Shown piece by piece: positions 42,971 through 53,321 of a stretch of DNA of 64,000 nucleotides (within the stretch, counting starts at the first letter, position 1; every line of letters begins with the position of its first letter). Made by a program: the position numbers and the translations under genes. The stretch lies in assembly GCA_032622095.1 (NCBI GenBank), contig CP136068.1, positions 148,253,365 through 148,317,364 of the forward strand, in the 5' to 3' direction. The stretch is from Siphonodentalium dalli. Taxonomy: Eukaryota > Mollusca > Scaphopoda > Gadilida > Siphonodentaliidae. Below the pieces are notes generated by a model. The model was given only the letters and a program-made list of their open reading frames with translations, made no database searches and was not told the origin of the DNA.

Positions 42971-45275
42971 TAGTCCAGTGCATTTATGGTTTTACCCAGA
43001 ACTAATTGCAACAGAATTTTGTTTTGCTTGAATTGGTACATATACCCTCCATAAACAACATACTAAAAATCGGCAAAAATCGGAAAAAGGGAAATTAGTG
43101 AATTTAGTGAAAACAAATTGAGAAAATTTGGTCAAATCATCAATTTATGGGTTTTCATGAATCTATATAAAAAATTTAAATTTACAAGTCCTACAAATAT
43201 CATGCCTATTTTGTCGACCACATTCTCCTGAATCCAGAACTGGAAACCATTCCCAGATTCCTTAAGTATTTTTCGAGTTGTGTGCCTTCAAAAACGCGAG
43301 TTTACCTGATTTCGGAGCCTTAATTTCGCAGAATGAGCCAAATGCCGTATTATATGGTTAATTATTTAAAAAACTAGAGCAAAATTAATTACTTTTTCAC
43401 TGTTTTAGTAATTTCCTCACTAGATAAAACACAAAATATGATTAATATGTGCATCTATGAATAAGGAGAATAAAATATTCTCAAACAAAATGTGTGTTCC
43501 ATTGTATGGACTTAGCCAAATTTGCCTTGACATAGAACTCGTGTGATGAAATGCCATATTTGAGGTCATGTAACTCAATAAATTAATATCCATATGCTAT
43601 GCTTTTCTCATAACATTTTGAGAATACTAGATTGAACAAATTGTGAAGGAATTTCCAAATACATTGGTGAAGAAATTAAAATTATCGTCCTATGAACTCT
43701 TAGTCTAGCCTCTTTTCCGAAAATGCTATTGTGGGACGTTTTTGTCAATTTTAAAAGGATTTTAGGCATATTCAGAAAAATTAACGAAAGTTTATTGTGT
43801 AAAATTATGTGATCTGTCCTCTCAAATCATTTTTTTGTTGAGAAAATAGCATTTTAATGGTTATACCAATGAATGTCACTGGATTTCACTCATCATTGTG
43901 GAAACATACTCCAAATTTGAACGGCAGAAAAATGGGGTAGGGGAAAGCATATCAACAAAATCTTCAAAATTATGCATCTTGAAGCAGAAAACTTTATATT
44001 AACAGTTTCTGCTTACATTGTTCTTTCATACATATTTTCATATTTCCTTTGTTTATGTTTATTGACAGAGCTATAATATTTTTTGTCATAATTTGGCAGT
44101 GAAATGTCAAATTGGCTATTTTGAGATTGTTTTTATACAACATAACCATAAAATTATAAATCAACGTCCGATAACGTATTAAGCAGTTTTATAATGCAAC
44201 AGGAATGTACACAAACTGGAAGAAAACAACATTGTGTCTGAAATGGCTGTAATTTGGTGATAAGATTGCATTTTGTGATTTTTCCTACCCCTATACCAAC
44301 GTTAAAATTTGGAGTCAGTTTCCTGAAAAATGAAAGAAATCAAGTGAAATACTATGGCATAACCAATGTAAGGCTAATTTTTTATCACTAAAGTGTTGTG
44401 GGAGGAAAGTTCAAATAATTTTACACATTAAAACACCCATTGTTTTTTGTTTTTATGGCCCAAAACCTTTTAGATTGGACAAAAATGCCTCAAACTGGCA
44501 TCTTTGGAAACAAGCTAAAACTAAGTATTCAAAGGGCCATAAGTTGATTTTCTTAAATAATGTCCTGTTAATACCTTTACAATTTGTTCAATCCAACATA
44601 CTTAAAAGGTTATAAGAAAATCATGGCATATGGGTATTAAATTATTGAGTTACATGACCTCAAATATTGCATTTCATCACACACGTTCAGTGTCAGAGGC
44701 AAAATTGACCAAGTCCATACAATGGAACACACATTTTGTTTGAGAATATAATCTTCTTCTTAATTATAGATACACATATTAATCATAATTTGTGTTTAAT
44801 CTAGTGAGGAAATTACTATAACACTGAAAAATCCCTTCAGTTTGCTCTAGTTTTTTTTAATAATTAATCATAAATAAGGCATTTTGGCTCATTCTTCGAA
44901 ATTGAGGCCCCGAAAATGGGCCGAAATCAGGTAAACTCGCGTTTTTGAAGGCACACAACTCGAAAAATAAGTAATGAATCTGGGACTGGTTTTCAGTACT
45001 GTGTTCAGGAAATTGAGGTCGACAAAATACACACACCATTTGTAGGATTTGTGAATTTGATTGTTTTTATATGCATTCATGAAAATCCATAAATTGATGA
45101 TTTGACCAAATTTCTCCAAATTTATTTCACGAAATTCACCAATTTCCCTTTTTCCGATTTTTGCCGATTTTTAGTATGATGTTTATGGAGGGTTTATGTA
45201 CTTATTCCAGCAAAAAAAATTCTGTTGCAATTAGTTCCGGGTGTGGCATTTTGTTCTCATAAATGCACTGGACTA
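42971..45275. mobile_element. 2.3-kb near-complete palindrome (giant foldback element), TTA target duplication
   Basis: The ends TAGTCCAGTGCATTTATG and CATAAATGCACTGGACTA are inverted and flanked by TTA on both sides (42968-42970, 45276-45278), inside a GCTTAGGG minisatellite unit. The two arms can be followed inward for about 1.1 kb each. Examples are CAACTCGAAAAAT, TCAAAAACGCGAGTTTACCT, AATGTGTGTTCCATTGTATG, GAGGTCATGTAACTCAATAA and CAAAATTTGGAG-type blocks in both arms. The unique centre is near 44000-44120. Arm identity is high at the ends and falls toward the middle. A TWA target site is used by PIF/Harbinger elements; the class is otherwise unproven. No transposase frame exists. Confidence 0.9.
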
Positions 45276-46242
45276 TTAGGGTATATATACGTAAAACCGT
45301 GTGTAAAGCATGTGCATATATATACGACAGGCTTGGGGTATACGTAAAACCGTGTGTAAAGCATGTGTATATATAGACGGCAGGCTTAGGGTATATATAC
45401 GTAAAACCGTGTGTAAAGCATGTGCATATATAGACGGCAGGCTTAGGGTATACGTACGTAAAACCGTGTGTAAAGCATGTGCATATATAGACGGCAGGCT
45501 TAGGGTATATATACGTAAAACCGTGTGTAAAGCATGTGCATATATAGACGGCAGGCTTAGGGTATATATACGTAAAACCATGTGCAGAGCATGTGCATAT
45601 ATAGACGACAGGCGTATAGGGTATACGTAAAACCGTGTGTAAAGCATGTGTATATATACGACAGGCTTAGGGTACGTAAAACCATGTGTAAAGCATATGC
45701 ATATATACGACAGGCTTAGTGTATGCAAAACCATGTGTAAAGCATATGCATATATAGACGACATGCTTAGGGTATGCAAAACCATGTGTAAAGCATATGC
45801 ATATATACGACAGGCTTAGTGTATGCAAAACCATGTGTAAAGCATATGCATATATAGACGACATGCTTAGGGTATGCAAAACCACGTGTAAAGCATGTGC
45901 ATATATAGACGACAGGCTTAGGGTATACGTAAAACCATGTGTAAAGCATGTGTATATATAGACGGCAGGCTTAGGGTATATATACGTAAAACCGTGTGTA
46001 AAGCATGTGCATATATACGACAGGCTTAGGGTACATAAAAGCATGTGTAAAGCATGTCCATATATAGACGGCAGGCTTAGGGTATATATACGTAAAACCG
46101 TGTGTAAAGCATGTGCATATATACGACAGGCTTAGGGTACATAAAAGCATGTGTAAAGCATGTGCATATATATACGGCAGACTTAGGGTACATAAAACCG
46201 CGTGTAAAGCATGTGCATATATAGACGGCAGACTTAGGGTAC
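45276..46242 (+). repeat. ~50-bp minisatellite, segment 3
   Basis: About 19 units, with subfamilies: GACGGCAGGC with TATATACGTAAAACCG, and GACGACATGC or ACGACAGGC with GTATGCAAAACC. The plus-strand frame over 45310-45630 and the minus frames over 45276-46303 are translations of the repeat. Confidence 0.95.
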
Positions 46243-46319
46243 GTACACACACTGGTAAGTTTGCGTGGCAATTTTGCAGGCATTTTCTCATAGAAAACCC
46301 CATGGTGAAATTTTGATCA

Positions 46320-46800
46320 TGGGCTGATGACCTTTGACGGAGTTATCAGCCGGAGTTATGCCCCTTTTTCAACTTCGAAATCACAATTTTTGGGTTTGAT
46401 GGATGAAGTTTGATGCAGAAGTTCTTGTTATCTAATGTGTGGTTCACATAACATACATGTCAAGATCGCATTTGGTGATAGTCATGCAGTTGATTTTAAC
46501 GAATTCTTTTTCGACTTAGAAACCAAATTTGTGGGTTGTCCGAATGAAAGAATGAGCACAATTCAACATAATTTCTTGATATTTGGTATGCATGAGGTTC
46601 ATATTTGAATAACCGCAGGTCAAGTTTGAATATAGATGATTAGGGTCCAATGATTTTGACGGATTTATGCTCGTTTGTTCGACTTAGAAATCATAATGTT
46701 TGTGATTCTGAATGATAACTTGAAAACACTTCATACAAATATCTTGATATTTGGTGTGTGTGGTCCACCTTTAAATATTCGACTGTCGCTCTAACATAAC
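46320..46800 (+). repeat. Imperfect ~150-bp repeats with TTCGACTTAGAAA blocks
   Basis: Related blocks (C-CCTTTTTCAACTTCGAAATC, TTCTTTTTCGACTTAGAAACC, CGTTTGTTCGACTTAGAAATC) lie at about 46357, 46504 and 46669, each followed by TTTGGGTT/TGTGGGTT-like text and ATATTTGGTATG-like text. An old tandem array, with no gene. Confidence 0.55.
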
Positions 46801-46937
46801 AATTACTGCAATTTTAAATATTTTTTTTTAGTGTGAAATGTCATACTAATTTTGTGTCGGTAATGGAATTTCAAACTTTTTTAATTTTGACCAAATTTGG
46901 GATGGGTGACGCCACGTCCCTGGTTGTGGATACTTAC

Positions 46938-47091
46938 AGATGACACGCCTCTGCGCACACGGGTCCAGAGAAGCTGGCGGGGATACTGACAGCGGAGGCC
47001 AGAGGAGTACAGAGAGCGACGCATCCTGCTTCGCCAGTCGCCGGATCGATCTTAGCCGCTAGTTCATTCGCCAAATGCTGTACCTGGTGGT
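46938..47091 (-). CDS. Small secreted Cys-containing protein, exon 2
   Basis: A 154-bp minus-strand exon between a TTTAATCCCAG acceptor and a GTAAGTATCC donor, entering in phase 1 and leaving in phase 2. It reads HQVQHLANELAAKIDPATGE, then CVALC, 17 residues, CAEAC. Two C-x3-C motifs suggest a disulfide-linked helical hairpin. The other two frames have stops. The next exon would be at lower coordinates beyond the minisatellite and was not identified. No family was recognised. Confidence 0.7.
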
Positions 47092-47097
47092 CTGGGA

Positions 47098-47430
47098 TTA
47101 AAGATGCATAATCCGATTTAACGCCCCATAAATTACTATTTCTTCGATTCGGGGTGCAAAAATATTATATTTCGAGAAACCCACCCATCAAAGCGCAAAG
47201 TTATCAAATTTCGATTTTGAAATATTTTATTTTTCACCGCTTCGAATATTTAGCTGCCTGGCAAATATTCGACAAATTCCGACCGACATATACTCTCGAT
47301 TCAAAATTGCGTTCAACAAAATGCTGATATATAACACTTTTTTGGCAATGTTATACCATAGTTGACAGTGATTAACATTATTTTTTGTCAATTAATCAAT
47401 TATGATAACTGAAGCAGCATTTTCAAGAAA

Positions 47431-47483
<53 letters not shown>

Positions 47484-47655
47484 CGAGCTTTATAAATTTG
47501 AACGCCAAAATCTACTTAAAACAAATCTGTTTGTGGTCCGGTTTTATGAGAAGCTGTTATTGGGATCACAAATTGGCAGGGCAATACAATGCCTAATCGG
47601 GGTGCCCATTGCATGGGTGCACAACAACATCTTCACCATCTGTAAACTTAAAGGT
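47098..47655 (+). mobile_element. MITE-C, copy 1 with expanded (GTT)n
   Basis: It shares, with 51354-51821, the blocks AATTACTATTTCTTCG, AACCCACCCATCAAAG, TTATACCATAGTTGACAGTG and AGAAATGTTGTTGTTG, and ends near TTAAAGGTAATCCGATCAGA. A (GTT)n tract of about 16 repeats fills 47431-47481. Its left TTAA edge (47098-47101) lies 7 nt beyond the exon 2 boundary of the neighbouring gene, so it supplies the end of that intron. Confidence 0.65.
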
Positions 47656-48032
47656 AATCCGATCAGACGCTCCTAAATTACTATTTCTTTGGCTTCGGGA
47701 GTAAAAAATATTTGATTCGAGTTTTTGGGCCACAAGCACGAGGAATAATGGGGTCAAACGGACAGACAAAGATGGATAACTCTAAAATCAAGTGGTTATT
47801 ATTACCACTTGATTTTAGAGTTATCCACTTTTATCTGCAGGACCGTCCGTTTGACCTCAATCTCTCTCGTGCTTGTGGCCCAAAAATTATAGAAATAATA
47901 AACTTCAAAAATCGATATCTGATCACTCTGAGCTTTGATTGCAAGGTTCCTCGACTCGAATCAAATATTTTTAACCCCCGAAGCCAAAGAAATATTAATT
48001 TAGGAGCATCTGGTCTGTTTGAGTACCTTTAA
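47651..48032. mobile_element. MITE-C, palindromic copy
   Basis: The outer arms AAAGGTAATCCGATCAGACG and its inverse end (…GAGTACCTTT), plus the inner arms TTTTGGGCCACAAGCACGAG and CTCGTGCTTGTGGCCCAAAA, and the central GGATAACTCTAAAATCAAGT with its inverse, give a nearly full palindrome of about 380 bp. The related linear copy at 51354-51821 has only one of the inner arms, so this copy is a foldback derivative. Confidence 0.8.
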
Positions 48033-48068
48033 ATATGTATATAGGTCTCTCGTAGCAGTTGAGTCAAT

Positions 48069-48140
48069 GCAGAATGAGATCCCAAGATGATGAATTTGAG
48101 GTAGCGTCACCAAATTCACCATCTGGGGACATCATTCTGC
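48069..48140. mobile_element. 72-bp foldback MITE, copy 3
   Basis: GCAGAATGAGATCCCA...GGGGACATCATTCTGC with a short TAGCGTCACCAAATTCACC arm. It belongs to the family at 23491 and 23731 but with part of the left arm deleted. It sits in the intron of the small secreted protein gene. Confidence 0.75.
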
Positions 48141-48209
48141 AAATGTCCAGCACCATATTTTGAGGCCTACATTGACGAATCTATTTAGTATATACTCAGA
48201 GGTGAGAGG

Positions 48210-48439
48210 TACATCTACTTACAGTCCTTGAGAGGTACACCATTCTACTTACATTCCTTGAGAGGTACATCTACTTACATTCCTTGAGAGGTACATCTAC
48301 TTACATTCCTTGAAAGGTATATCTACTTACATTCCTTGAAAGGTACATCTACTTACAATCCTTGAGAGGTACTACTTACATTCCTTGAGAGGTACCTCAT
48401 TCTACTTACATTCCTTGAGAGGTACCTCATTCTACTTAC
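48210..48439 (-). repeat. Tandem array of 5' splice-site copies
   Basis: Eight tandem units of 25-32 bp follow the exon 1 donor on the minus strand. Each carries AAGGAATGTAAGTAGA (or one change), the exact exon-intron junction of exon 1, plus GTACCTCTC-type text. Each unit therefore presents a strong GTAAGT donor preceded by the last exon bases. The real junction is the outermost member at 48440. Confidence 0.85.
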
Positions 48440-48599
48440 ATTCCTTGCTGATGAAGTCGGAGGCGCTGCCGAAGTAATGGCTCATCGTGGACCCGAATTG
48501 GGTGAACGTATGTTTGATGGAGTCAAATATGTCTCTATCATCGATGGGATGAGAGAAAACCATCGGGAGTGCGACGAGCAGAATCAGGGCGAACTTCAT
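48440..48599 (-). CDS. Small secreted Cys-containing protein, exon 1 (signal peptide)
   Basis: ATG at 48599 opens a 53-codon exon with a classic signal peptide (MKFALILLVALPMVFS, probable cleavage before HPIDD) and a mature start DRDIFDSIKHTFTQFGSTMS. It ends AAG GAA T at a GTAAGTAG donor, phase 1, which fits exon 2. The ATG is preceded by ATTGCAG, so a 5' UTR intron is likely. Other frames are closed. The protein is predicted to be secreted; its function is unknown. Confidence 0.75.
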
Positions 48600-48626
48600 C
48601 GTGGCCTGCAATTCATTTATTATACA

Positions 48627-48763
48627 TTAAAGACATATTAAGTACTTGTTCGGTGCGTGAAACTGATAAGTTTGTATTCAGACGCTATGCCAACTAGTGT
48701 AGCATTCTACTAACATCACCGAAAATCTCAAGCAAATTGACAGTAACACTCCATATAATCCAG
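48627..48763 (+). mobile_element. MITE-A, truncated copy just upstream of the secreted-protein gene
   Basis: TTAAAGACATATTAAGTACTTGTTCGG through TAGCATTCTACTAACATCAC and GAAAATCTC-AGCAAATTGACAGTA; the right half is missing. Its TTAA edge lies 28 bp from the start codon of the minus-strand gene, within its presumed 5' intron or promoter. Confidence 0.7.
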
Positions 48764-48814
48764 GAGATATTGGTCGACCTCTGCCCCCCCCCCCAGGACT
48801 CGATCAACTTCACA

Positions 48815-49195
48815 GCCTGTAGGCCATACCAGTGATGTTTACACAGCTAGATTGACACCAGTTGATCACGAAAATGCAAGAAAAATCATAGGTCATGTGT
48901 TTACTTTTTAAAATAAATCCCCAAGTGTACGACAGGGCTATCCCGCAGCCAAATTTGAAAAACCCAGATCTACAACAGCTAGTTAAATACATTTCCAGCT
49001 CACAAAAATCCGTTCCCCCATTCATTCACCAGTTTAAATTATTTAGATATTATGTACAAATCAAATAAACGCGATGTCATCCTTTAATAGCGTGTCGCAT
49101 GTATCAGGCGAAGGTCATTCTTCAGTTACCTTCACCTTTACCATTCCACGGTGTACTCGCTCCCCGACTCTAGAACACATTTAGCTCCCTGATTC
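48815..49195 (+). mobile_element. Helitron-derived repeat, copy B
   Basis: Nearly identical to 50163-50551 apart from small deletions. It opens with CCTGTAGGCCATACCAGTGA, which in copy C translates as PVGHTSDVYPARLTPVDHEN, and ends with the module shared with 6314-6470, including the GGCGAAGGT...ACCTTCACC hairpin. Confidence 0.75.
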
Positions 49196-50120
49196 CTATA
49201 TATATGTATATGTGTGAAACACAGCGTTTCTTATAGTATTTTATCAAAATATAGACCTTACTGAAATCAAAAATGGATTATATCGAGCAGTAGTGGTTTA
49301 TTTTTCCAATATGAGGCATCCTGAAAATTAGTGTCAATCCTCAAAATAAAGCCAAAAAATTTAGCTTTTTTTTCAATTTTACTAGCTAATGCATCTTGTA
49401 TAACTGAAGTATGTCCTTATATACCATAATATTACTAAATTGAAGAGGAAATGTTAATATACATTTTGAGAGGGATATATTGTCCAATTTTAAACCCTTT
49501 TCATGCAGAATTTGGCAATTTATAATAAATATTTACCAAAAATTAACAGAAAATAAAAATTAAAAATATTTTAATAGCAATGTAAAGCAACCATAAGTCA
49601 ATTTAAATATCGAAACATTATGATACAACATCAGACACAGCTTCAGGCATGAAATGTTACCAGATGGCAGGGCATACTGTCTGTTTAACAAAGCTGCCAT
49701 GACAGTTTTGCACGACAGTAACTCTAGTGGTGATGCCATCACCCCCCCCCCCCGACTTTGGGTGGGGCTACGGTCCCAGATAAGGCTACTGGGTGCCGGA
49801 AAAGCTTAATTTGTCAAATGACACCTTTTTCCAATGGGGGGGGGGGGGGGGGGCTAACACTCCTCAGAATTGTGGGGAGGGGGGCTTTAGACCCCCTGAC
49901 CCCCTAATGGTACCTGACATCCATGCAAAATTACCAGATGTATCACTTTCTTTACTATCTACAGGCGAATCCATGCGTTTCTTCTTTAAATCTGTCCAAA
50001 ATGTGGTCATTATCATTTGAAAATAAGAAAATATGGAATTAACAACTTATCATGGCGAGACGTGAAATTTCGTAAAATTCAAATTTTTCTTATAGGAATC
50101 ACTGAACTAAATGGTTTCCC
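49196..50120. other. No supported gene; long G and C runs
   Basis: AT-rich DNA with C runs at about 49742 and an 18-nt G run at 49837-49854, with another G-rich segment at 49874. These could form quadruplex or assembly-prone tracts. No coding signal is seen. Confidence 0.5.
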
Positions 50121-50129
50121 ATAGGCGAC

Positions 50130-50555
50130 AGTGTTAACGTTTCGGCCAAATTCACTGAATTGAAGCCTGTAGGCCATACCAGTGATGTTTACCCAGCTAG
50201 ATTGACACCAGTTGATCACGAAAATGCAAGAAAAATCATAGGTCATGTGTTTACTTTTTTAAATAAATCCCCAAGTGTACGACAGGGCTATCCCACAGCC
50301 AAATTTGATATGGAAAAACCCAGATCTACAACAGCTAGTTAAATACATTTCCAGCTCACAAAAATCCGTTCCCCCATTCATTCACCAGTTTAAATTATTT
50401 AGATATTATGTACAAATCAAATAAACGCGATGTCATCCTTTAATAACGTGTCGCATGTATCAGGTGAAGGCCATTCTTCAGTTACCTTCACCTTTACCAT
50501 TCCACGGTGTACTCGCTCCCCGACTCTAGAACACATTTAGCTCCCTGATTCCACT
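50130..50555 (+). mobile_element. Helitron-derived repeat, copy C
   Basis: Its 60-codon frame (PVGHTSDVYPARLTPVDHEN..., stop at 50340) also extends upstream to about 50130 (VNVSAKFTEL). The same end module as copies A and B follows, after a TTTAGATATTATG junction. The polypeptide is unrecognised and may be a piece of the autonomous element's protein. Confidence 0.7.
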
Positions 50556-50813
50556 AATTTTCTATCTTAATATCTCCTCTAATTTTGTTCGGTTGTTAAC
50601 AAGAAAAAAAAGTGGCCGCAGAGACTCCAGACAAGATGGCGTCCATCATGGCGGCCATTTTTTTTATATGCACCAGGTCTCTTTGATCGCCGTTACAATA
50701 ACGATGATATCACATGCGGTCTTGTCCTGGTATTTAAAAATGGATTTTCTCAAAATCTGCCAGGAATTTCTTTGTGAAATTTGGTACAAGCGATTATTGT
50801 GACTCAATAATAT

Positions 50814-51192
50814 TTAAAGATCTATTAAGGACTTGTTCCGGTGTTTGAATCTGATAATTTAGTATTCAGACCTTATGCCATTTGAAGGAGTGTATCATTC
50901 TACTAACATCGCCAAAACTCTCCAGCAAACCGACCGTACCACTTCACAGAACACATCGCGATCGTCTGAAATACGTTCAATTGTAAATATTTATACTCGA
51001 TTCGGGACGCATCTATCGGCGATAAACTAACGGAAACGAATTCGCCATCGAGAGTCACTGCATTTAATTAAGATTTAAGAATGACGGTGTGTTATCAATT
51101 TGGATATAATATTTGTAAAAATTACTACTTTGAACAAGAGTATTCTCCATTTATATTTGATCACCCTACCGGAGTGTTTCACATTACTTTAA
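50814..51192 (+). mobile_element. MITE-A, 379-bp copy
   Basis: TTAAAGATCTATTAAGGACT at the left and GTTTCACATTACTTTAA at the right, with TTAA at both edges. It carries the full set of internal landmarks, including AATTGTAAATATTTATACTCG. Confidence 0.85.
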
Positions 51193-51352
51193 GCATTAGG
51201 GTTTAATTGTGACAGGAATTTAATTAGCGCTACATATGGGCATAGATGCACAGGATTATAGTACATAATTTTCGCAAACAGAACAGGCTAGAAATATATA
51301 TATATAAGCATGTATACGCGGTGCCGATGCCGGCTCCATGCAAGAAACGGTT

Positions 51353-51821
51353 TAAAGGTATTCAATCGGATCAGAGGCTCCTAAATTACTATTTCTTTGG
51401 TTTCTTAGTTAAAAATAGTTGATTCGAGTCGAGGAACCCACCCATCAAAGCTCAGAGTGATCAGATATCGATTTTTGAAGTTTGTTATTTCTCGAGATAT
51501 GTAATAATATGTGGCCCAGAAAGACGTGGTCAAACGGAAGGACTCGGACAAAATTGCGGATGATGATGGATAACTCTAAAATCAAGTGGTAATACGGTCA
51601 AATTTCGTGATACTTTAGTGATAATACGGCCATATTCTGTTGAACAAAATGTTGATAAATAACAAGTTTTGGGAAATTTTATACCATATAGTTGACAGTG
51701 GTTAGCATTATTTTGATGCAATACATCGATTCTGATAACTAAAGCGTATTTTGAAGAAATGTTGTTGTTGTTGTATCTTGATGATATGGGGACCGTCTAA
51801 TCGGATTGAGTACCTTTAAGT
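51353..51821 (+). mobile_element. MITE-C, linear copy
   Basis: From TTTAAAGGTATTCAATCGGA to TCGGATTGAGTACCTTTAA. The ends are inverted copies of each other. Internal blocks match 47098-47655 (AACCCACCCATCAAAG, GTTGTTGTTG) and the half palindrome of 47651-48032 (GGATAACTCTAAAATCAAGT). Confidence 0.75.
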
Positions 51822-52079
51822 GGTGTGTGAAGTCTGGTTGATTTTCGTCGTTTCTCAATGAATGCATGTGCATGGCATTTGGAAATTGGAATATATGTCC
51901 GCTTTGGAATAAAGGTTACAGTTTTTTTACTGGTTTTTTTTAACTACATGTATTCGTGTTTTATTGAATGGCTCTTTTCTGAAATAGAGTGCAATTGGCG
52001 ACTTTGGCAAAGTAGTCAATCTTTAAAAACACTTCTTCAAATATCACCGTTAATTAGTCAATATTAATCCTCCATTAAT

Positions 52080-52970
52080 CGTATATAAGATCAATCTTAT
52101 ATCTTGTTTTAATATAGCGAGCCTGCACGTGCGTCCCATGCATTTCCGAATAAAGAACCCCGGGCATTTATATTCAACCGCACCTGGAGATTTTGGAATT
52201 GTCAGAGGCATTACGTAACTATGTACATATGTATATATGTCTATAGATCCCCTCAATCCCCTCACCATGAGGAATGACACACAAGAAGGAATGCCGGATG
52301 CAGGGGGCAAAGGTGGCAACTCAATGTTGATACTACCCATTTAAAGATGTTCTATCTCTTTTCGGAATTATTTCCAACAACAACAACAAACTTTCGAAGG
52401 AACTTATTTTCAAGACAATATTTCTATACTTTTAAATTTATTACCAACCAAATCACAAGAAAACCATCTGATGCTGCATATATTTTATTTAACAGAGTTT
52501 TAAAAGATATATTTCTAATAGCAAAAATTGTCATATTCTAAAAATAGCCACAATTCTGTCCCGGTTCATATAATACATTTGGGGAATATAATTCCTATTG
52601 ACAGAAGCTCTTATTGAATATTCCGCCTGACTCAAAATTTATATTTTATACCCACTTGTATCTTTATAATAGGCTAATGTCCCTAAACAATGGGCTAATA
52701 TATATATATACGAGCCCATAAAAAGGGGCCAATATACACACTTTGGGATAAAGGATTCAGAGTGTTCGATCGAGGCCGGGCAAGGGGGGGGGGGGGTCTT
52801 CCAGAGGAAGATATAATCGGATGTGAAGAATACTATTTTAGATGATAACTGTCATCAAACAGTATAGAAAAAGAGTTGTAATCAAAACGAATAGTTAATA
52901 CATGTAAATGCAAATGTACAATAATGCATAAATGTCGGGTGATAGTGCAATAATAAATTCAATTTTGCTA
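52080..52970. other. No supported gene
   Basis: A short AT-rich stretch. A piece of the 29.8-kb element centre occurs at 52018-52065, and a G run at about 52785. No coding signal. Confidence 0.5.
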
Positions 52971-53129
52971 ACTTGAATCATTACAAATATTTGTGGGCTG
53001 TTCACGGTGGTATTTTCTGTCTCATTTTGGATAATGTATATGACAGTATAGGGACCACCGCGGGCACATCTTTAACTCTTTCATGGACTTCACGACGGGA
53101 GCCGCACTGGTTAAAACCCTGTGATAGTG

Positions 53130-53320
53130 AATTATCTAATATATGCGAATCTCCCATATGGAGCACATATAAGAGAATGCACTGGCTTACAATGTCAAGG
53201 TAAGTATAGCTATGGCCAATGCATATATATGCGAAACGTCCTATGGGCGACTCGCATATATAATAGAATGGATCGGCACAATGTTTTCGCAAAATTTCAG
53301 AAAGCTCCAGTCATGAAAGG
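53130..53320 (+). repeat. AATGCATTCTC palindromic repeat, copy 3
   Basis: ATATGCGAATCTCCCATATG...AGAGAATGCACTGG and CCAATGCATATATATGCGAA...CGCATATATAATAGAATGGA form nested inverted pairs. It ends AGCTCCAGTCATGAAAGGG, as in the 26.5-kb copy, which ends AGCTCCAGCCATTGACGGG. Confidence 0.7.
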
Positions 53321-53321
53321 G

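Noticed and set aside
45276-46303. Tyr/His-rich minus-strand open frames as repetitive secreted proteins
   Set aside because: The frames exist only because the minisatellite unit lengths keep them open. They have no signal peptide or splice context, and the opposite strand is open too.
47402-47596. Poly-Val protein
   Set aside because: Translation of the (GTT)n tract within a MITE-C copy.
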